A DNA stretch of 19,723 nucleotides from Candidatus Latescibacterota bacterium (GTDB taxonomy: Bacteria > Latescibacterota > UBA2968 > UBA8231): the NCBI GenBank assembly GCA_003529325.1, contig DPVW01000265.1, forward strand, positions 750-20,472, given 5' to 3'. Below are positions 1 to 7,795 of the stretch, piece by piece. The notes under the pieces were generated by a model, which did no database searches, was not told where the DNA came from, and worked only from the letters and a program-made list of their open reading frames with translations. Made by a program: the position numbers and the translations under genes. The first letter of the stretch is position 1; every line of letters begins with the position of its first letter.

Positions 1-671
1 CTGACAAACCAACGCAGATCGCGCCCGGCTGTGTTGAGTCGGCCGTGATAACCGACGTCGATGACGACTCCCAGCGCGCCCGTCCCTGGTTGCAGGGCGG
101 GTTCGGCGAGTAGACCCTCTGAGCTTCGTACGTTCGTGGAACCTGTGGGCAGCCGCAGACCGATGCCGATGCGAAGATCGGTGACTGATCTGTCGAAGGG
201 CCTGACATCGGTACGCACAACGACGTCGCCGACGCTGGTGAAATTCCAGTGGTCGATGCCGCTGTGGTCGTCGACTTCTTCACTTTCGCCGTGATCGTCA
301 TCGTGATCGTGGTCGGCGACGCTGACGTGACTATGTCGCCTGTGCAAGATCGGCAATGTGACGCCCATCTCCCAATGCTCGTCCAAAGGGTAACTGGCCT
401 GCAGACTCAAATTTCGATTCACCGTTTCGATCTCGTCATGGTCAGGTCGACGGAGTTGTTGGAAATTCACATCCTCCGTCCCGTGACGCGGTTGATTCTG
501 GTCGATCCTCTCATAGGAGAACTGTAACCGGGGACCTGACGCTGAGTCGTCGAACGACTCGAGACCATTGATGTCGAGGGGGCAGGCGGCGGTGCCGCAC
601 GACGCATCGGCACCGGACCATGACAATAGACTTATGGCCAGCACAATCGAGGGATAGAAATTTCGGATCAT
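1..671 (-). CDS. Outer-membrane beta-barrel-type protein with His-rich loop (3' end cut by window edge)
   Basis: The frame is open from an ATG at 671 to the window edge (223 codons, no stop), so the C-terminal part is missing. A GGAG lies 9 bases upstream of the ATG. The product starts with a short basic stretch and a hydrophobic segment (residues 7-20, YPSIVLAISLLSW), a likely signal peptide. The mature N terminus has a Cys pair in CGTAACPLD (25-33). Alternating polar and hydrophobic stretches such as WEMGVTLPIL, GDVVVRTDVRPF and LRIGIGLRLPTG look like beta-barrel strands. Residues 110-141 form an acidic, His-rich loop (HDHDDDHGESEEVDDH), which suggests metal binding. The overall pattern recalls the outer-membrane 'transporter' or MetA-like barrel families, but I cannot name the family with confidence. 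It lies 148 bases downstream of the SGNH hydrolase gene on the same strand and may have its own promoter. Confidence 0.7.
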   Translation of the reverse strand, partial: MIRNFYPSIVLAISLLSWSGADASCGTAACPLDINGLESFDDSASGPRLQFSYERIDQNQPRHGTEDVNFQQLRRPDHDEIETVNRNLSLQASYPLDEHWEMGVTLPILHRRHSHVSVADHDHDDDHGESEEVDDHSGIDHWNFTSVGDVVVRTDVRPFDRSVTDLRIGIGLRLPTGSTNVRSSEGLLAEPALQPGTGALGVVIDVGYHGRLNTAGRDLRWFV

Positions 672-742
672 TGCTTGTTGCTCCGCGGTGAAAACCGGAT
701 CTGATCGCTGCCTGCTCGGGTGCGAGCACAGGCACCTCGGGA

Positions 743-769
743 ATTACCCGGAATCCAGCTAGGTGTCAA
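743..769 (-). promoter_or_regulatory. Possible sigma-70 promoter for the barrel-protein gene
   Basis: On the minus strand a perfect -35 hexamer TTGACA (769-764) is followed after 15 bases by GGTAAT (748-743), which matches the last four bases of the -10 consensus. The 15-base spacer is shorter than the usual 16-18, so this is tentative. It would give a leader of about 65 bases before the ATG at 671. Confidence 0.25.
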
Positions 770-819
770 AGAGCGAGCTCTGCGTCGTGCACCGGTCGCA
801 GCCGAGTCATGGTGCCGAT

Positions 820-1932
820 TCAGTACTGACGCAGGATCGGCTGCAGCGCCCGCTCATAGGCATCGGCATAACTCACCATGCCGAGATCCGTCGGGTGTGA
901 ACTGTCCACCGTCGCCTCACCATCGGCGGGCAACAGATCGTCGCCTTGCAGATAGTGGAGCTCTTCGTCACCGGCAAGCACCAGCTCCTGCCAGGCGGCA
1001 CGCAGTGCGGCACGACTGGTCCGGTGACGTTCCGCTTTTTCCGGGAAGAAGCGGGTGTTGCCATAGGTGCGGTCCTCGACCAGAAGGATCGGCGTGTCGG
1101 CATGGCCGCGTCGCAGGCGGTGCACCAGGGGGATCGTGCGCTCAGCCACCAGATCAGCCGCCATGTTGGGCAGACAGTCGATGACAAAAACCGACGGATC
1201 GAGTTCGGCGAGCAGGTCAACCACTTCGGGGTGCATACGGCCATTGCCGGCGAAGCCGAGATTGATCACCGGCGTGCCGAGGCGACGCCCCAGCTGGGCT
1301 GGAAAAGCCATGCCGCAACGGGCGGCGCTGGCGCCGTGCATGATGGACGTTCCGTAGACGACGATGGGTTTCTCCTGGCGCTTGGGCAGCGGTTCGACGG
1401 TGGCGCCTGCTTCGACACCGATCTCGAGAGACTCAGGACTGTTATACAGCGGCAGATACAACGTGTAGCGGCGCCTGCCGGGAGCCAGCCCCTCTGCCAG
1501 CGGTGCTTCAACATGACGCGCCGTGGGGCGAGTGATTCCCACCCAGCGATCGATCCCTGCGCCATCCTCGGCATACAGGTCGAGCCCGGAGTGGGCGGTG
1601 CCTGGCATGTGGACCATGGCGAGTTCTTCGAAGAGCAGGTCGTATCGTGTGTGGATGCACGTAGCATCCGTGGTGAAGCGCAGGCACAACCCCGCCGACA
1701 TGCGCGACAGGTGCCAGACGGCGTCATCGACGAGTGACTCCGCGCGTGCGGGCAGTCGGTCATAGCGCCGGGCAGTGTCAGTCCAGCCCGCGCCCTCAAA
1801 GGGCCACTGCATGGCGTCATGCCAGATGACGTCACCCATGGGGGAGGCCTGCTGCTGTCCACGCCGAGATGCCACGGTAGCCGCCGGCGCAATAGATGAT
1901 GGCTGGTCCGTGGTAGTACTGTTCAGCAGCAT
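820..1932 (-). CDS. GxDLY-type SGNH/GDSL hydrolase (esterase family)
   Basis: This 370-residue protein has the two-part layout of GxDLY + Lipase_GDSL_3 proteins, which are typically carbohydrate esterases or deacylases. The N-terminal beta-sandwich (about 35-180) contains GLDLY at 116-120. The SGNH domain follows: block I VVYGTSIMHG with Ser196, block II NLGFAGNG (about 224-231), block III DCLPNM with Asn256, and block V DSSHP with Asp343 and His346. The catalytic Ser, Asp and His are therefore all present. Residues 1-31 are low-complexity and rich in Ser, Thr, Ala and Gln, and there is no clear signal peptide, so cytoplasmic location is the default. The start at 1932 has a weak AGGA upstream. 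The next ATG, at residue 32, is preceded by CCTCCCCC and has no ribosome-binding site. The gene is divergent from the CHAD-lactonase operon. The substrate cannot be inferred. Confidence 0.85.
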   Translation of the reverse strand: MLLNSTTTDQPSSIAPAATVASRRGQQQASPMGDVIWHDAMQWPFEGAGWTDTARRYDRLPARAESLVDDAVWHLSRMSAGLCLRFTTDATCIHTRYDLLFEELAMVHMPGTAHSGLDLYAEDGAGIDRWVGITRPTARHVEAPLAEGLAPGRRRYTLYLPLYNSPESLEIGVEAGATVEPLPKRQEKPIVVYGTSIMHGASAARCGMAFPAQLGRRLGTPVINLGFAGNGRMHPEVVDLLAELDPSVFVIDCLPNMAADLVAERTIPLVHRLRRGHADTPILLVEDRTYGNTRFFPEKAERHRTSRAALRAAWQELVLAGDEELHYLQGDDLLPADGEATVDSSHPTDLGMVSYADAYERALQPILRQY

Positions 1933-1979
1933 GTGAATGATCCTGTCTAAGGTTGCAGCAAAGCTCCGATGTCAGCGTC

Positions 1980-2007
1980 CCCCGGGCAAGCCTGAGGCTT
2001 TGCGGGG
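1980..2007. promoter_or_regulatory. Strong hairpin in the divergent control region
   Basis: The stretch folds as CCCC, a two-base bulge, GCAAGCC, loop TGA, GGCTT with one bulged T, GC, GGGG: eleven pairs in 28 bases. It lies between the divergent starts at 1932 and 2098, in the leader of the SGNH gene on the minus strand. Neither side carries a T-run, so it is not a standard intrinsic terminator. It may be a leader structure or protein site; the function is unknown. Confidence 0.35.
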
Positions 2008-2097
2008 TACGACCACTTCGGTCTGAGCTTGGTGAGATCGGCCGGAAGTGCCTGTAGCCACTGACTGTTAGGCTGGACAGGTAAGGGTCCCGTCTGT

Positions 2098-3948
2098 ATG
2101 CTTCGAGAGTCCTGCCAACACCAACGGACTGCCATTCCACCGATGCCATTCAGTCTGGATCCCGCAGAATCCCTGGCTGATGGGATTCGCCGGATCGCCC
2201 ACGAACAGTTGACCTCTGCCGCCCACGCCCTGACGGAGGGTTCAGGGGAGGTGGACGACGACATCCATTCTGCGCGCAAGGCGATGAAACGGATGCGTGG
2301 TCTGTTGCGACTGATCCGCAGCGACCTGGGTGAGCGGGACTTTCTGCTGGAGAATGTCGCTTGCCGTGATGCCGCCAGGCAGCTGGCAAGTCTGCGGGAC
2401 GCCACGGTCGTCGTCGCAACGCTCGACTCCCTGACAAAAGATCTCGACGCCGAGGGGCAACGGGCCAATGCCTGCTGGCGTGAGGCCCTGGAGGCCCGTC
2501 GTCGCAGGTCCTGGGACGCGACGACAAGCGCCGCCAGAGAGCAGGCCATCGATGACGTCGTCGCTCATACTCTGGCTGTCGATACCAGGGTCGATGCCTG
2601 GCGGCTGAAGGGCGGCTGGAAGATGGTGGATGCTGGCGTCGGTGGCGTCTATCGCCGCGGTCGGCAGGAGTTTGACGAGTGCCGCTGGCGACCGTCGGTG
2701 GAGCGTCTGCACCAATGGCGTAAGCGGGTTAAATATCTGTACTACCAAACACAGATTCTGAGTCCTCTGTGGCCGACGATGATGAAAGCGTGGCACGCCG
2801 AACTCGATCGTCTGGGCGATCTTCTCGGTGACGATCACGATCTGGCCGTACTCGCCGATGCCCTGCGGGCAGGGGCTACCGAGGAGCTCGTGACAGAGCC
2901 ATTGTTGGTCCTGATCGGTCACCGTCGCCATGCCCTGCAACGCGAGGCCCTGAACCTGGGGACACGCATTTACGGAGAACGACCGCGGGACCTGACGCGG
3001 CGGTTGCGCTCGGCTTGGGGCGCCTGGAAAGAGGAGCGGATCCAGCTCACCGCTCGGCCATGGCGGGGACCGGAAATCGCTACGCCGCTGGTGGAGCGAG
3101 TCGTCGACAGCAGATGCCGGACTGGCGAGGGCCCACTCTGGCACGCCGGCGAGTCGTGTCTTTATTGGGTGGATATCCCGGCGGGGAAGCTCTACCGCTT
3201 CGATCCGGAAGCCGGTGCTTACGAGCAGGTGCTCGAGGTGGAAGGTGCGATCGGTGGTTTCACCGTACAAGCGGATGATTCGTTGCTGCTGTTCATGTCC
3301 AGGGGTGCCATCGCCGTGTGGCGCCAGGGAGAGGGGCTGCAGGTCCTCGTCGACGGCATCGAGGTGGAGCAGTCTTCACGTTTCAACGATGTCATCGCCG
3401 ATCCCGTGGGACGCGTGTATTGCGGAACCATGGCCAGCGGCGGTGTCGGTGGGCGGCTCTATCGGCTTGACACGGATGGGTCGCTGACGGAACTGCTCGA
3501 AGGCATCGGGTGTTCCAATGGTATGGGCTTTTCACCAGACCGCCGCTCCTTCTACTTCATCGATTCGCCGACGCGTCAGGTGTCGCGCTTCGACTGGGAG
3601 GAATCGACGGGAGAACTGACGGATCGCAGGGTGTTGATCGACACCACGCAGGAACAGGGCACGCCGGATGGCATGACCGTCGATGCGGAGGGATTTCTCT
3701 GGTGCGCTCGCTGGGGTGGTGGCTGTGTGGTGCGCTACACCCCTGAGGGTGTCGAAGAGCGCCGTGTCGCACTGCCTGCGCGCAAGGTCTCCAGCGCTGG
3801 CTTTGGCGGCGTCGGTCTCGACGACCTCTACGTGACCACTGCCGGTGGTGATGATCGCGCCGCCGAGGGGGATGGCGCCGGTGCCCTGTTTCGTCTGCGA
3901 CCCGGCGTTCGGGGTCTGCCGGAGTTTCGCTCGCGGGTGTGCTTGTGA
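2098..3948 (+). CDS. CHAD domain fused to SMP-30/gluconolactonase-type beta-propeller
   Basis: One uninterrupted 616-residue frame joins two families normally found apart. Residues about 18-310 are a CHAD domain, an alpha-helical module with conserved His and basic residues that is known to bind polyphosphate. The first basic helix has H57, R60, K61, K64, R65 and R67 (IHSARKAMKRMRGLLRLIR). The second half repeats the pattern with LHQWRKRVKYL (204-214) followed by LGDDHDL. Residues about 330-616 are an SMP-30/LRE propeller: GEGPLW with E344, RFND with N430, SNGMGFSPD with N474, and GTPDGM with D524. These correspond to the divalent-metal ligands and nearby active-site Asn of SMP-30 lactonases, so the lactonase site looks intact. 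There is no signal peptide, so it is probably cytoplasmic. A second possible start at 2143 (residue 16) begins right at the CHAD domain; the 2098 start has AAGGG 10 bases upstream. It overlaps the kinase gene that follows. Confidence 0.88.
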   Translation: MLRESCQHQRTAIPPMPFSLDPAESLADGIRRIAHEQLTSAAHALTEGSGEVDDDIHSARKAMKRMRGLLRLIRSDLGERDFLLENVACRDAARQLASLRDATVVVATLDSLTKDLDAEGQRANACWREALEARRRRSWDATTSAAREQAIDDVVAHTLAVDTRVDAWRLKGGWKMVDAGVGGVYRRGRQEFDECRWRPSVERLHQWRKRVKYLYYQTQILSPLWPTMMKAWHAELDRLGDLLGDDHDLAVLADALRAGATEELVTEPLLVLIGHRRHALQREALNLGTRIYGERPRDLTRRLRSAWGAWKEERIQLTARPWRGPEIATPLVERVVDSRCRTGEGPLWHAGESCLYWVDIPAGKLYRFDPEAGAYEQVLEVEGAIGGFTVQADDSLLLFMSRGAIAVWRQGEGLQVLVDGIEVEQSSRFNDVIADPVGRVYCGTMASGGVGGRLYRLDTDGSLTELLEGIGCSNGMGFSPDRRSFYFIDSPTRQVSRFDWEESTGELTDRRVLIDTTQEQGTPDGMTVDAEGFLWCARWGGGCVVRYTPEGVEERRVALPARKVSSAGFGGVGLDDLYVTTAGGDDRAAEGDGAGALFRLRPGVRGLPEFRSRVCL

Positions 3949-5414
3949 CAGGTGTTCAGGGACCCGTCGTCGGTGGCATCCCACTCCGTCGCCAGGGCGG
4001 TCTGGGACGGCGACTCGTCTTCAGCTTTGTCACACTGGCGTTGCTCGGCGTGGGAGGCAGTGGCTGGGTGCTGTATCGCCAGGCGCTGGCCAGCCTCGAG
4101 GAACAGCTGGCAGCACACCTTGTATCCGAGGCAAAGTTGGTCTCCTCCGGTCTCGAGCGTGGGTATGTCACGCGGCTGCAACCAGGGATGGATCATACCC
4201 ATCTGCACAGATACTTACGCGACCAGTTGCGGGCGACGCAGGCCGCCCTTCGCGCGCGCCGGATCTATGCCTTTGACCTTGATGGTCGCAGTCTCGTCGA
4301 TACGGAAGCGGGGACTCGCATCGGCCGCGAAGTGCACCTGCTCAGCTTTCACAGGCGTCAGTTGGAGGCGGTCTGGCGTGGGGAAGTGGTGCACACCGAG
4401 CGCTTTTCGGACGAGGATACGGGCGATCATTACATGACGGGGTACGCACCGATTTACAACGGCGATGATATCGTCGCCGGTGTCGGCATCGATATCGGCG
4501 CGGGGTATATGGATGCCATCGTCGGTTTCAAACGATCCATCTATCTACTCGCCGGCATCGGCACCCTGTTGACCCTGTTTGTCGGCATCGGCGTGGCCCG
4601 TCATATCACCCGCCCGGTGCAGCGGCTGGTGACAGCAGCGCTGGAGATCGGCCGCGGCAATCTCGAGCGCGAGATTCACGTCGAGGCGACCGACGAGATC
4701 GGTTATCTCGGTGAGACGATGGAAGAGATGCGGCGCAAACTGCAGGCACGGGATGCACAGCTACGGCAGATGCTGGCGGGTGTGGCGCATGAAATTCGCA
4801 ACCCACTGAGTGGAATCGAGATCTATGCCGGTCTGATCGCTGACGAACTGCCGGAGGGTGATCCGCGGAAGGTGCACATTCAGAAGGTGAGTGCCGAGGT
4901 GCGCACCTTGAATCTGGTGATCTCCGAGTTTCTCGATTTTGCCAGACCCTCGTCGCCGCAACCCGAAGATGTACGGTTCTGTCAGGTCGTCGATGACGCG
5001 GCCTTTCTCCTGTCGCCAGAGATGGAGGCGGCAGGTGTTACCTTCCAAGGTGAAGTCCCCCGGGAAGTCCGTGTGCATGCGGATCCGGAGCAGGTGAAAC
5101 GGGCTGTCGTGAACTTGATGAAAAATGGAGTCCAGGCCATGCGAGAAGGTGGCACGCTGACGGTGCGTGCCCGGCACATTGGTGACACCGGAGATCGAGT
5201 CGCCCTGGAAGTGGAAGACACCGGCCCCGGTGTGCCCGAAGAGGTGCGTCTGCGTCTGTTCGAGCCATTCTTCACGACCCGAGAGAAGGGGTCGGGACTG
5301 GGTCTGGCGATCGTGCAGAAGACGGCGGAGACCAATGCCGGTCACGTCGAGGTCGATTCCGAACCCGGACGGGGCACGATCTTCCGTCTGGTGCTGCCGG
5401 CGGTGCCCACATGA
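3939..5414 (+). CDS. Membrane sensor histidine kinase (Cache-like sensor, HAMP, HisKA, HATPase)
   Basis: This 491-residue kinase has TM1 at about 26-46, an extracytoplasmic Cache-like region (about 47-198), TM2 at about 199-220, HAMP at about 221-273, HisKA with the phospho-acceptor H284 in VAHEIRNPLSG, and an HATPase_c domain. The ATPase motifs are the N box NLMKNGVQAM (392-401), G1 DTGPGVP (427-433), the F box FEPFFTT (441-447) and G2 GSGLGLAIV (451-459). Everything needed for autophosphorylation is visible. The start is a GTG: either 3939, or 3945, where GTGA overlaps the upstream stop by 4 bases. Both predict translational coupling to the CHAD-lactonase gene. Downstream it shares ATGA with the response regulator, its obvious partner. 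The signal sensed is unknown. Confidence 0.92.
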   Translation: MLVTGVQGPVVGGIPLRRQGGLGRRLVFSFVTLALLGVGGSGWVLYRQALASLEEQLAAHLVSEAKLVSSGLERGYVTRLQPGMDHTHLHRYLRDQLRATQAALRARRIYAFDLDGRSLVDTEAGTRIGREVHLLSFHRRQLEAVWRGEVVHTERFSDEDTGDHYMTGYAPIYNGDDIVAGVGIDIGAGYMDAIVGFKRSIYLLAGIGTLLTLFVGIGVARHITRPVQRLVTAALEIGRGNLEREIHVEATDEIGYLGETMEEMRRKLQARDAQLRQMLAGVAHEIRNPLSGIEIYAGLIADELPEGDPRKVHIQKVSAEVRTLNLVISEFLDFARPSSPQPEDVRFCQVVDDAAFLLSPEMEAAGVTFQGEVPREVRVHADPEQVKRAVVNLMKNGVQAMREGGTLTVRARHIGDTGDRVALEVEDTGPGVPEEVRLRLFEPFFTTREKGSGLGLAIVQKTAETNAGHVEVDSEPGRGTIFRLVLPAVPT

Positions 5415-6832
5415 GTCGCGTACTCGTCGTCGATGATCACGAATCGGTACGCACCGGCGTGGCTCTACTGGTCGAGCGTCTTGGCCATGAGGTGGTAACA
5501 GCCAGCAGTGGCCGCGAGGCACTGGGGCGCTGCTCCGAAGGGGAATTCGATCTTATCGTCACCGATTATCGCATGGAGGGCATGGACGGTCTGCAGTTGC
5601 TGGAGTCGGCCAAGGAACGATGGCCGACGACGGACGTCATCATGGTAACGGCTCATGGCAGTATCGAGGTCGCCGTCCAGGCCATTCAGCATGGTGCCGC
5701 CGACTTTGTCGAGAAGACCGACCTCTATCAGGTGCTGCCGATCAAGGTCTCGCGGGTTCTTGAGCATCGGCTGGCTCGCTCCGAGCGAGACCGTCTGGGC
5801 GCCGAAAACGAATATCTGCGGGAGGAGATCAGTGACCGTTTTGGCGACATCGTCGGTGACTCAGCCGAGATTCGCGATGTGCTGGCGGCGGTGGAGAAAG
5901 TGGGAGGCACAGATTCCTCGGTTCTGCTCTACGGTGAGAGTGGCACAGGCAAGGAACTCGTGGCGCGCGCCCTGCACCGCTCCAGCCCTCGACGGGACGG
6001 CCCCTTCGTGCGCGTCAACTGCGGATCCCTGCCCAGGGAGTTGGTAGAGAGTGATCTTTTCGGCCATGAGAAGGGGGCATTCACCAACGCCGTGCGCCAG
6101 CGCAAAGGGAAATTTGAACTCGCCGAGAAGGGCACGATCTTCCTCGACGAAATCGCCGACCTGCCTCTGGACACACAGGTGAATCTGTTGCGCGTGCTGC
6201 AGGAGAAGGAGTTCGACCGAGTCGGCGGCGAGACCACCCTGAAAGCGGATGTGCGGGTTGTGGCGGCGACGAACCGACCCCTGAAGGGGATGGTTGCGGA
6301 GGGCACCTTCCGCGAGGATCTGTACTACCGATTGGAGGTGATCCCCCTGCAGCTGCCCCCCCTGCGCGAGCGCAAGGGTGATATCCCAATGCTGGTGGAA
6401 CATTTCCTGCTGAAAAAGTCGAAGGAAATCAACGTGCCCCTCAGGCGTCTGACGGATGAGGCACTACAGCTGCTGTGTGATTATCCGTGGCCGGGGAATG
6501 TGCGCGAACTGGAAAATATCATCGAGCGGACGATCGTTCTCAGTGATGGCGAGACCATTGGCCCTGCGGATATACCCTTCGATGGCAATACAGGCGTGCC
6601 GTCCAGTCCGGAGGGCAGACAGGGGTTGGCGCACGAGCGTGGTGAGACGCCTGAGCCTGGTGAAACGCCTCTGACAGAGCAACTCGAGAAGCTGGAACGG
6701 GAGCTCATCCACGGCGCCATGCAGCAGGCGCGGGGGGTGAAAACCCAGGCGGCTGAGCTGTTGGGCATCAAGACGAGCGCCCTCTACTACAAACTGGAGA
6801 AGTACGGCGTCGAATACGCCGAAGAATCATGA
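5411..6832 (+). CDS. NtrC-family sigma-54-dependent response regulator
   Basis: The 473 residues form receiver, AAA+ and Fis-type HTH domains. In the receiver, D8, D9 and phospho-acceptor D52 (VTDYRMEGMDG), T80 and K102 are all present. The AAA+ domain (about 145-388) has Walker A GESGTGKE (175-182), Walker B IFLDEIAD (243-250) and the WPGNVREL motif (360-367). The loop that contacts sigma-54 reads GAFTNA at 222-227 instead of the usual GAFTGA. After a polar, Pro/Glu-rich linker (about 392-422), the HTH at about 438-466 (TQAAELLGIKTSALYYKL) binds DNA. It should activate sigma-54 promoters when phosphorylated by the kinase whose gene overlaps it by 4 bases. The ATGA at its own 3' end starts the next gene. 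I found no convincing -24/-12 element in the intergenic gaps, so its targets may lie elsewhere. Confidence 0.95.
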   Translation: MSRVLVVDDHESVRTGVALLVERLGHEVVTASSGREALGRCSEGEFDLIVTDYRMEGMDGLQLLESAKERWPTTDVIMVTAHGSIEVAVQAIQHGAADFVEKTDLYQVLPIKVSRVLEHRLARSERDRLGAENEYLREEISDRFGDIVGDSAEIRDVLAAVEKVGGTDSSVLLYGESGTGKELVARALHRSSPRRDGPFVRVNCGSLPRELVESDLFGHEKGAFTNAVRQRKGKFELAEKGTIFLDEIADLPLDTQVNLLRVLQEKEFDRVGGETTLKADVRVVAATNRPLKGMVAEGTFREDLYYRLEVIPLQLPPLRERKGDIPMLVEHFLLKKSKEINVPLRRLTDEALQLLCDYPWPGNVRELENIIERTIVLSDGETIGPADIPFDGNTGVPSSPEGRQGLAHERGETPEPGETPLTEQLEKLERELIHGAMQQARGVKTQAAELLGIKTSALYYKLEKYGVEYAEES

Positions 6833-7785
6833 GCCGTTACACCCTCATCTTCCTCCTGCCGCTGCTCACCGTGACGAGTTCGGCGTTGGCGCAGATTCGC
6901 GATCTGACGATCCTGCAGGAACGGCGTGCGCACTTGAACCAGCGATCCGACTCGCTCATGTCGGTCCGCATTCGCCTGGTGTCGCGAAGAGACTCGCTGT
7001 CGCAGCAGGCAGAGAGTCTGTGGAGTCAGGATCCTGAGTCGACGCAGTTGCTGCGTGTGCGCTCCGCCTCCCGGCTACTGATCGCGCACTTGCAGGTGAT
7101 CGAGAAACAGCTCGACAGTCTGTCGACGGAGGGTGACTCCCTCGATGCGGATCTACGGGACTGTTACGACTGGGAAATCGGTCAGCTCCACGGTTTATTG
7201 ACGGAAGAGGGCTGGGACGAGGGACTCTATCGGCAACTTCTGGTGTTTCAGGATGAGAGAGAGGCATTGGGCACTGCCATTCGCGCCTCCCATTATCGCT
7301 TTGATGGCGACCACGAACTGTCCATCTCGGCGGAGGACGGACCAGAAGAGCTGCGGCAAAAGATCGAATATGCCCAGGATCGAGTAGCGGCTCTGCAGGA
7401 GGAACAGCGTGAAATCGCTCGCCAGTGCCGCCAGATTGATCGAAAAGTCATGACCATGCAGAAGTTCTGGCATCTGGCGGAGGAGATGATCCGCCTGCAT
7501 GGAACCGAGACCGAAATGACGCGAATGCGGGTCGTGGATGGACCGGAAGGGCCTGGTGCCGAAATCGTGCGTCCAGGTGCGGAATTGCCCCGGACCCGGG
7601 GTGCTCGGTCCCGCGCGCCGGCTCGTGGGGACTCGGCGACAACCCCGATGGAAGCGCCGTGGCTACTGAAGGGCCAGCAGTTGAGAGCACGGGCGCAACA
7701 ACTGCGGGACGTGGAGGCGGTGTTCCAGGAGCGCATCGGCGTGTTTCACGAGCATCTGTCGCGAATTCTTGAAGGTGGTGAGTAG
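6829..7785 (+). CDS. Exported coiled-coil protein of unknown function
   Basis: I do not recognise this 318-residue protein. It begins with a clear Sec signal (MSRYTLIFLLPLLTV, then ALA-Q with cleavage near residue 21). It then runs as long, charged Gln/Leu/Arg/Glu-rich helices predicted to be coiled coil at about 25-110, 170-225 and 280-312. A Pro/Gly/Arg-rich, probably disordered stretch (about 236-276) splits the last helix from the rest. There are no catalytic motifs. The ATG overlaps the stop of the sigma-54 regulator gene (ATGA), so it is the last member of the four-gene cassette. As a periplasmic coiled-coil protein it could modulate the kinase's sensor domain or be the output of the pathway; both are inference. 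Its stop lies 10 bases from the end of the convergent phosphoesterase gene. Confidence 0.75.
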   Translation: MSRYTLIFLLPLLTVTSSALAQIRDLTILQERRAHLNQRSDSLMSVRIRLVSRRDSLSQQAESLWSQDPESTQLLRVRSASRLLIAHLQVIEKQLDSLSTEGDSLDADLRDCYDWEIGQLHGLLTEEGWDEGLYRQLLVFQDEREALGTAIRASHYRFDGDHELSISAEDGPEELRQKIEYAQDRVAALQEEQREIARQCRQIDRKVMTMQKFWHLAEEMIRLHGTETEMTRMRVVDGPEGPGAEIVRPGAELPRTRGARSRAPARGDSATTPMEAPWLLKGQQLRARAQQLRDVEAVFQERIGVFHEHLSRILEGGE

Positions 7786-7795
7786 GCTGGTGTCG

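Noticed and set aside
672..819. Terminator after the SGNH gene (AGAG-CTCG-CTCT followed by TT, near 767-780)
   Set aside because: The stem is only 4 base pairs and the T-run is too short.
946..1737. 263-residue plus-strand open frame
   Set aside because: It is antisense to the SGNH hydrolase, whose catalytic residues are all in place.
1940..2090. c-di-GMP-I (GEMM) riboswitch resemblance on the minus strand (GCAAAGCC next to a paired GGC)
   Set aside because: The first conserved stem with GGGCAAACC and the second-half receptor are not present, so only a short chance match remains. An Rfam scan would settle it.
1933..2097. Sigma-54 -24/-12 promoter for the cassette that encodes a sigma-54 activator
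   Set aside because: No GG-N10-GC pair in a TGGCAC/TTGC context was found in the intergenic gaps by eye; a matrix scan of the whole genome would be needed.
2242..3270. 342-residue minus-strand open frame
   Set aside because: It is antisense to the CHAD-lactonase fusion and has no recognisable motifs.
4761..5522. 253-residue minus-strand open frame
   Set aside because: It is antisense to the kinase and regulator; no motifs.
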